Shown piece after piece: positions 13,806-19,472 of a stretch of 19,472 nucleotides of DNA. A program made the position numbers and the translations under genes. The stretch is from assembly GCA_050299435.1 (NCBI GenBank), contig JBNKVX010000064.1, positions 1 through 19,472 of the forward strand, in the 5' to 3' direction. The notes beneath the pieces are model-generated. The model made no database searches and was not told where the DNA came from. It saw only the letters and a program-made list of their open reading frames with translations. Positions within the stretch are counted from its first letter, which is position 1, and every line of letters begins with the position of its first letter. The DNA comes from 1162T-S-0a-05 sp050299435 (lineage in GTDB: Bacteria; Pseudomonadota; Gammaproteobacteria; Pseudomonadales; Cellvibrionaceae).

Positions 13806-15005
13806 ATGCAAAACCTCAGTATTTTAGGGTCAACTGGATCGATAGGGCAGAACACGCTGGAAGTGCTCAGATTGCATAAAGACCAATTTCATGTTTATGG
13901 ATTGGCAGCACACAGCAATGTAGAGGTGCTGGCCAGACAATGTTTGGAGTGGGAGCCCGAGGTGGCGGCCTTGGTAGATCAACAATCCGCTCTGGAATTA
14001 GCGGACATCTTGCGTCGTGAGGGAAAGCGAACCGAGGTATTGGTGGGCGAAGAGGGCTTGGCTCAGGTCGCTGGTTCACCTCAGATCACGACGGTTGTAG
14101 CGGCAATCGTTGGAGCTGCAGGCTTAGAGCCAACTTTTGTGGCGGTGAAGGCGGGCAAGAAAGTCTTGCTTGCCAATAAAGAGGCCCTGGTGATGAGCGG
14201 CGCCTTGTTTACCCAAGCTGCAAAAGCTTGCGGCGCAACTATCTTGCCCGTCGACAGTGAGCACAATGCAATTTTTCAATGTTTACCGCAAAACTGTGAA
14301 AACCTTGAGCAAGCAGGAGTATTGCGACTCTTGCTTACCGGCTCCGGAGGACCGTTCAGAGACTGTCCCTTAAGCGAGTTGGCTCAGGTAACGCCCGATC
14401 AAGCTTGTGCTCATCCAAATTGGGATATGGGCAAAAAGATTTCTGTTGATTCAGCCACCATGATGAACAAGGGCCTGGAATTTATTGAAGCATGCTGGCT
14501 TTTTAATCTGACGCCAGAGAAAATCAAGATAGTGATTCATCCTCAAAGTATTGTTCATTCAATGGTCCAATATGTTGATGGCTCAGTATTGGCGCAGATG
14601 GGTAAGCCCGATATGCGAACGCCAATAGCGCATTGTTTGGCTTGGCCCAAGCGTATTGAATCAGGTGTGGAGGCGCTGGATTTGGCGGCATTTGGCAGTC
14701 TGGATTTCAGCGAGCCTGATTACGAGCGTTTTCCCTGTCTGGATTTGGCAATTCAAGCAGTGACAGCGGGGGGAGACGTGCCAGCCGCATTGAATGCTGC
14801 AAATGAAGTTGCCGTCTCGACATTCTTGGAAGGTGGAATTCAATTTACCGAAATTGCAAAAGTAATAGAAAAGGTATTGGTAAATTGGGCTAAAAGCGAA
14901 CCGAAGTCTCTCGAAGAGGTCATAAAGGCTGACTCTCAGGCACGTGAGCTGGCTGGCAGGGCTATTGAATCACTACAGAACAAGCAATCCAGAATTATGG
15001 GATAG
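13806..15005 (+). CDS. dxr: 1-deoxy-D-xylulose 5-phosphate reductoisomerase
   Basis: A 399-residue DXR, which converts DXP to MEP with NADPH and a divalent metal, the second step of the MEP isoprenoid pathway. The NADPH-binding motif LGSTGSIGQNTLEVL is at the N-terminus. LLANKEALVMSG, LPVDSEHNAIFQ (metal ligands Asp and Glu), TGSGGPFRD and WDMGKKISVDSATMMNKGLE (substrate and metal binding) follow in order. AAGGGG precedes the ATG. Its product supplies isoprenoid units used by the UppS encoded upstream. Confidence 0.97.
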   Translation: MQNLSILGSTGSIGQNTLEVLRLHKDQFHVYGLAAHSNVEVLARQCLEWEPEVAALVDQQSALELADILRREGKRTEVLVGEEGLAQVAGSPQITTVVAAIVGAAGLEPTFVAVKAGKKVLLANKEALVMSGALFTQAAKACGATILPVDSEHNAIFQCLPQNCENLEQAGVLRLLLTGSGGPFRDCPLSELAQVTPDQACAHPNWDMGKKISVDSATMMNKGLEFIEACWLFNLTPEKIKIVIHPQSIVHSMVQYVDGSVLAQMGKPDMRTPIAHCLAWPKRIESGVEALDLAAFGSLDFSEPDYERFPCLDLAIQAVTAGGDVPAALNAANEVAVSTFLEGGIQFTEIAKVIEKVLVNWAKSEPKSLEEVIKADSQARELAGRAIESLQNKQSRIMG

Positions 15006-15010
15006 ATGAA

Positions 15011-16357
15011 GTGGGCATATTGACAACAATTATTTGGTTTCTGGTCGCGCTTATTGTGCTCGTGGCAGTGCATGAGTACGGGCATTTTATTGTCGCTCGA
15101 CTTTGTGGTGTCAAAGTGTTGCGCTTTTCAATTGGTTTTGGGAATCGTCTCTGCACCTGGCACGACAAGAAGGGGACGGAATTCGCCCTTTCAGTTATTC
15201 CGCTTGGTGGCTACGTAAAAATGCTGGACGAGCGAGAGATGGAGGTTGAGCCTGAAGAGCGCCATTTGAGTTTCAATGCCCAGCACCCCTGGAAGAAAAT
15301 TGCGATTGCAGCAGCGGGTCCCATTGCCAATCTGCTGCTTGCCATTGTCTTTTTTTGGGTGATTTTATTTTTTCATGGTCGATGGGATGTTGCGCCGGTG
15401 GTGGGTGAGCTGCAGGAAGATTCCCTCGCAGCTAAGGCTGGCTTAGTTGTTGGTCAGGAAATTGTTGAAATAGACGGTAATCCGACTCCCAGTCGAATAG
15501 ACGTTTATATGGCTTTGTTTAAGCGTCTCGGTGAGACCGGAGACATTGTTTTTACTTTGAAGTATCCCGATTCTGAGCTTGAGTATGAATCCAATGTACG
15601 GATTGACAATTGGTTGCGTGGCCAAAAAGAACCCGACGTAATGGGCGGATTAGGGCTGGTTTTTCAGAGGCCACCTGTTGGTAAAAAGGTGACGGTAGTG
15701 GTCGAAAATTCGGCCGCAGAAGCTGCCGGTTTTAAGGTTGGGGATGAATTGCTGGAAGTGGATGGGACCGAAATTAGCAACGGCACGCAGTGGACAAACT
15801 ACGTGCGTGAGCATCCGCAAGAAGAGATAACAACTTGGGTTCTCAGAGAAGAGAAAGAGCTGAAATTAAATCTGACCCCAACACTTCAGAAAAATGAAGA
15901 GGGAGAGGGTTTTGGTTACGCAGGCATCGGTTTGTCTTATCCAGAATCGTATGCGCGGCTAAAAGACTATGGTCCGCTTGAGGCCATCCCCGTGGCTGTG
16001 CAAGATGTTAAAGACACCATTCATTTGGTCTTTGTGTCAATTAAAAAGCTGATTGTGAAAGAAATTTCCCTAAATAACTTGAGTGGGCCTATTGGCATTG
16101 CTAAAGTTGCCGGCGATTCGGCCAAGGCTGGGATTTGGGTGTTTTTCGGCTTTTTGGCCTCGCTCAGTGTGTATTTGGGCATTCTCAATTTACTTCCTAT
16201 TCCCGTGTTGGATGGTGGGCACATTGTCTACAGTCTGGTCGAGTGGGTAAAAGGAGGTCCAATTCCCGAGAAAATTCAACTTTGGGGCGTTCAGGCAGGC
16301 ATGGCGATGTTGTTGTGCCTGGTCGTTGTAGCGAGTTTTTACGATATATTTGGTTAA
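15011..16357 (+). CDS. rseP: RseP site-2 zinc protease (sigma-E regulated intramembrane proteolysis)
   Basis: A 448-residue inner-membrane metalloprotease, close to the 450 residues of E. coli RseP. It cuts anti-sigma RseA after DegS and clears signal peptides. The zinc motif HEYGH is at residues 21-25 in the first membrane helix, followed by RFSIGFG and LGGYVKMLDE. Two PDZ-like domains occupy about residues 110-300. The third zinc ligand lies in NLLPIPVLDGGH (Asp401), and a last membrane helix ends the protein. The start is GTG at 15011, 5 bases after the dxr stop; the ATG at 15006 is out of frame and stops at once. Downstream bamA and skp serve the same envelope-stress system. Confidence 0.96.
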   Translation: MGILTTIIWFLVALIVLVAVHEYGHFIVARLCGVKVLRFSIGFGNRLCTWHDKKGTEFALSVIPLGGYVKMLDEREMEVEPEERHLSFNAQHPWKKIAIAAAGPIANLLLAIVFFWVILFFHGRWDVAPVVGELQEDSLAAKAGLVVGQEIVEIDGNPTPSRIDVYMALFKRLGETGDIVFTLKYPDSELEYESNVRIDNWLRGQKEPDVMGGLGLVFQRPPVGKKVTVVVENSAAEAAGFKVGDELLEVDGTEISNGTQWTNYVREHPQEEITTWVLREEKELKLNLTPTLQKNEEGEGFGYAGIGLSYPESYARLKDYGPLEAIPVAVQDVKDTIHLVFVSIKKLIVKEISLNNLSGPIGIAKVAGDSAKAGIWVFFGFLASLSVYLGILNLLPIPVLDGGHIVYSLVEWVKGGPIPEKIQLWGVQAGMAMLLCLVVVASFYDIFG

Positions 16358-16401
16358 GAACTAACAAAAATAGCACTAACAATAAGAGTTTTTTTATAAA
16401 C

Positions 16402-19083
16402 ATGAAGTACCTCATTACTAGTTTGGCACTCCTGCTGTTTTCCTCGCACCTTTATGCCGCGACCTTTAGAGTAGAGGATATTCGATTAGAGGGTTTGCAG
16501 CGTGTATCTGCGAGCCCCGTGTTTGCCGCTCTACCCGTGCGTGTTGGCGATGAGATTGACAACGAAAATGTTCGTCAGATTTTAGGCGCGCTGTTTGCGA
16601 CAGGGTATTTCACCAATGTGCAGGTTGCTCGTGATGGCAATGTGTTAATCCTCATTTTGCAGGAAAGACCAGCCATAAAATCGGTTGAAATCAATGGAAA
16701 CAAAGCGATTAAAACTGAACAATTAGAAGAAGTATTTGAAGAGCAAAATCTGAAAGAAGGGGAAATTTTACAACGTCCAACGCTTCAACAAATTGTGCGT
16801 GAGTTGGAAAGACAATATATCGGCAGAGCGCGTTATGGTGCGAAAGTTGAAGCAAAAATTGAAGACCTGCCCAATAACATGGTGAGTGTCAAAATTGAAG
16901 TTGACGAAGGCAGCTCAGCGAAAATCAAGCATATCAATATAGTCGGCAATAAAATATTTACTGACGAGGAAATCTTAAAAGATTGGGAAATGAATATTTC
17001 ACATTGGTATTCATTTTTCTCAAAGGCAGATCAATATTCAAAAGAAAAATTAAGTGGAGATATTGAAAAGCTCGAATCTTTTTATCTTGATCGAGGGTAT
17101 TTAGACTTCACTGTCAACTCAAGTCAGGTTTCGGTAAGCCCAGACAAAAAAACCGTTTATGTGACCCTGAACATACATGAAGGCGATGTGTATACCGTTA
17201 ATGAAATTGATATAGCGGGTGATCCAAAACTTTCTGAAGCGCGGATTCGTCGCCTGATATTGTTGCGCGAAGGCGATATTTTCTCTCAGAAGAAAATGAC
17301 AGACACTTCTGAGTTTATGACCAATATGCTGGGTAATGCCGGTTATACAAATGCTAAAGTAGAAGGCATACCGGAAAAAAACCAGGAAGATAAAACCGTT
17401 AAGCTTAACTTTTTGATTGACCCGGGCAAGCGAGTCTATGTACGCCGTATTGAATTTCGTGGCAATACCAAAACCAGTGACAACGTGTTACGGCGGGAAA
17501 TGCGTCAAATGGAAGGCTCATCAGCCTCAAATGCACGTATTGAGCAGTCCAAGGTACGCTTGGAGCGTTTGGGCTTCTTTAAGGAAGTGACGGTAGAAAA
17601 TCGCGATGTGCCCGGTACCACAGATCTTATTGATGTTGAGTTTACGGTGGAAGAGCAGCCCTCTGGAAGTATTACTGCGACAGTAGGTTATTCGCAGTCT
17701 ACCGATTTAAACTTGGGTGTGAGTCTGGAGCAGAATAACTGGCTGGGAACAGGAAAACAGATTCGTTTGTCCGCCAATAAAAATATTTACCAGAATTATT
17801 ACAGTTATTCTTATAACGATCCTTATTTCACAGCTGACGGAGTCAACAGAGGATTTAAGGCTTATTATCAGAAACAGGATTACAGTCGCGTCAGACGTTC
17901 AGCTTCAGCCGGATATGAATCCAATACTTATGGTGCGAATGTTTCATTCGGCTACCCGATTTCCGAGATATCGCGTGTTGGTATGAGTATTGGAGCGAGT
18001 CACGAAGAAATTTCGGCTTACAGCAATTCACCTCTAGAGGTTCGCGCTTCGCCTGCGCTTAATCCGGGTGTCAATTTAAATTTTATTAGCCAGACAGATT
18101 GGGAAGACTATGTGCAAGCGGGAATACCGCGAGATGCAAATGATAATTATCAAGAGTTTTTATTGCAGACTAATCGTGTAAATAGCAGTGTTTTACCAAC
18201 AGTTGAGCCCGGTTTCCTGGATAAGTATGGCGATCAATTTGACAGTGGGTCCTTAACTTTTTCATGGAGCCGTGTCACCTTAAACAGGGGCGTACTGGCG
18301 ACGAGGGGAACTTCGCAAAGTCTATCTGCGATGTCGACAGTTCCGGGAAGCGACCTGGAATATTTCAAACTTACCTACGATGCGCAAGCCTTTGTTCCCA
18401 TTTGGCGAGAATTTACGCTGAGATTTAAAACTTCGCTAGGTTACGGTGATGGCTTTGGCGATATGGAAGAGATGCCATTTTTCCAAAATTATCGCGCTGG
18501 GGGTTTTGGTTCGGTTCGAGGTTTTGAGAAATTCACTATAGGGCCAAAAGGCTCATCCGGGTATAATTATATTCAATCGCAATACACAGGCTGGCAGGAT
18601 CTGAACCGCAGTGGAAGTGTTGAAGATGGAGAATTGTTGGGAAGCAATGCCGCCTATGTGTTGTGTGAAGACCCCACATCAGGTTATGTCAATGCCCACA
18701 TCTGTGAGCCCGGCAAGCTGATTTATCAGCCACGGGGTTTTACAAGGTATAACGACTATGCATTTGGCGGAAATATATTAGTCGAGTTTAGTACTGAACT
18801 TATCTTGCCTATTCCTTTTGTGGAAGATGCAAGGTCAATGCAGCTTGTCGCTTTCGTTGACACGGGAAATGTGTTTTCCAACAATTGTGGTGAATTGCAG
18901 TTGGCGTGCTCTGATGTTGATCTGGGTGAACTTAAAGGTTCAGTAGGGCTGGGTTTTACCTGGATATCGGCAATGGGTCCAATGACATTCAGTTATTCGA
19001 GACCCTTCATGAATTTTGACGAGAGTCCCGAGAGTCGAGATTTTAGGGAAGCGTTCCAATTTTCATTTGGTGCAGGTTTTTAA
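16402..19083 (+). CDS. bamA: Outer membrane protein assembly factor BamA (large form)
   Basis: An 893-residue Omp85 protein, the core of the complex that inserts beta-barrel proteins into the outer membrane. The signal peptide MKYLITSLALLLFSSHLYA is followed by five POTRA domains to about residue 420 and a 16-strand barrel ending in the aromatic terminus QFSFGAGF. The VRGF motif of loop 6 is at residues 705-708. E. coli BamA has 810 residues; the excess here lies in extracellular loops, mainly about 542-630 and after VRGF. Loop 6 holds an EF-hand-like stretch at 733-744 and a Cys pair (755, 768); a second pair is at 829 and 836. The frame is open back to 16135, but ATG at 16402 gives the correct signal peptide. 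No good Shine-Dalgarno sequence precedes it: AGAG lies about 13 bases upstream, followed by a T-run. Confidence 0.97.
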   Translation: MKYLITSLALLLFSSHLYAATFRVEDIRLEGLQRVSASPVFAALPVRVGDEIDNENVRQILGALFATGYFTNVQVARDGNVLILILQERPAIKSVEINGNKAIKTEQLEEVFEEQNLKEGEILQRPTLQQIVRELERQYIGRARYGAKVEAKIEDLPNNMVSVKIEVDEGSSAKIKHINIVGNKIFTDEEILKDWEMNISHWYSFFSKADQYSKEKLSGDIEKLESFYLDRGYLDFTVNSSQVSVSPDKKTVYVTLNIHEGDVYTVNEIDIAGDPKLSEARIRRLILLREGDIFSQKKMTDTSEFMTNMLGNAGYTNAKVEGIPEKNQEDKTVKLNFLIDPGKRVYVRRIEFRGNTKTSDNVLRREMRQMEGSSASNARIEQSKVRLERLGFFKEVTVENRDVPGTTDLIDVEFTVEEQPSGSITATVGYSQSTDLNLGVSLEQNNWLGTGKQIRLSANKNIYQNYYSYSYNDPYFTADGVNRGFKAYYQKQDYSRVRRSASAGYESNTYGANVSFGYPISEISRVGMSIGASHEEISAYSNSPLEVRASPALNPGVNLNFISQTDWEDYVQAGIPRDANDNYQEFLLQTNRVNSSVLPTVEPGFLDKYGDQFDSGSLTFSWSRVTLNRGVLATRGTSQSLSAMSTVPGSDLEYFKLTYDAQAFVPIWREFTLRFKTSLGYGDGFGDMEEMPFFQNYRAGGFGSVRGFEKFTIGPKGSSGYNYIQSQYTGWQDLNRSGSVEDGELLGSNAAYVLCEDPTSGYVNAHICEPGKLIYQPRGFTRYNDYAFGGNILVEFSTELILPIPFVEDARSMQLVAFVDTGNVFSNNCGELQLACSDVDLGELKGSVGLGFTWISAMGPMTFSYSRPFMNFDESPESRDFREAFQFSFGAGF

Positions 19084-19111
19084 TTATATTAAAAAAGAAA
19101 GAGAGAGAATT

Positions 19112-19472
19112 ATGAAAATGTTAAAACTGCTCGCGACTTTGGTATTTTTGTTAAGTGCACAATTTGCCTTTGCGGCCAAAGTGGCAGTCTTTANNNNNNN
19201 NNNGTCTTTAATTTTGAAGCCGCAGTGTTTAGTACTGCTCAAGCCAAGAAAGCGATCGAAGATTTGCAAAAAAATACCGACTACTCCCAGTGGGCGGCAC
19301 AGGAAGAGTCTTTGATTACTGAGCTGCAAGCACTTAATAAGCAAAAAGAGACTGAGGGCTTAACCTGGAGTGCCGAGCAAGTTGGTGAATACCGTAAAAA
19401 AGTGAATTTACTTCAGCAAGATTTACAGTTTAATCGTCAAAAACTTCAGGGCGCGCAGGAAGAATTACGCCG
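19112..19472 (+). CDS. skp: OmpH/Skp-like periplasmic chaperone (partial, interrupted by assembly gap)
   Basis: The gene starts at ATG 19112 after AGAGAGAG and runs off the right edge. A signal peptide (MKMLKLLATLVFLLSAQFAFA) is followed by KVAVF, the usual first strand of Skp. After a run of 10 N (19194-19203) the frame changes by one and resumes as VFNFEAAVFSTAQAKKAIED, then the long coiled-coil arm typical of Skp. Skp is a trimeric chaperone that carries unfolded outer-membrane proteins to BamA, and skp commonly follows bamA. The apparent frameshift comes from the gap, not from a real mutation (see findings). Confidence 0.88.
19194..19203. other. assembly gap (10 N), probably false
   Basis: Ten undetermined bases. 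The bases before the gap (GTCTTTA, 19187-19193) are identical to the bases after it (19204-19210), so the two contig ends probably overlap. Confidence 0.85.

Noticed and set aside
16135..16401. In-frame upstream extension of bamA
   Set aside because: It overlaps the end of rseP in another frame, and the signal peptide begins at 16402.
1..19472. tRNA genes, CRISPR arrays, insertion sequences, prophage or attachment sites
   Set aside because: I saw no cloverleaf, repeat-spacer array, transposase or integrase frame, or terminal repeats.

Overview
This window is chromosomal DNA of a gammaproteobacterium. The right half carries the conserved block rpsB-tsf-pyrH-frr-uppS-cdsA-dxr-rseP-bamA-skp in its canonical order. 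The E. coli-type LexA box (CTGT-N8-ACAG), an S2 leader and TonB-plug-style sequence in an unrelated protein point to marine, polysaccharide-degrading Cellvibrionales-like bacteria. That finer placement is inference. A run of 10 N inside skp shows the source is a draft assembly.

Left part (1-2865, minus strand): an ImuA-like SOS protein behind a near-perfect LexA box, then an ECF-type sigma factor, then a membrane-anchored von Willebrand A (YfbK-type) protein that runs off the left edge. The last two overlap by 4 bases (ATGA) and are probably translationally coupled. Divergent from imuA is a DUF819 membrane protein (3009-4241).

Middle part (4334-7951, plus strand): two adjacent genes that I cannot assign to a described system. 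The first encodes a LacI-type periplasmic-binding-protein fold with no helix-turn-helix, then a degenerate GAF-like region and a C-terminal PAS-like domain. The second encodes a membrane-anchored long coiled-coil protein with a GAF-like domain and a helical tail, in unusually AT-rich DNA. Neither contains a visible kinase, GGDEF, EAL or DNA-binding output. This pair is the best candidate here for an undescribed signalling module. A divergent PhzF-family isomerase (7959-8861, minus strand) follows, convergent with it.

Right part (8958-19472): a stringent-type rpsB promoter and S2 autoregulatory leader drive rpsB and tsf, separated by a hairpin and ended by a strong intrinsic terminator. pyrH, frr, uppS, cdsA, dxr, rseP, bamA and skp follow with tight spacing. 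They cover pyrimidine nucleotides, ribosome recycling, undecaprenyl diphosphate, CDP-diacylglycerol, the MEP isoprenoid pathway, the sigma-E protease and outer-membrane protein assembly. BamA is larger than usual and has an EF-hand-like loop next to its VRGF motif. The assembly gap in skp appears to be false: its two ends share 7 bases, and collapsing them restores the frame.
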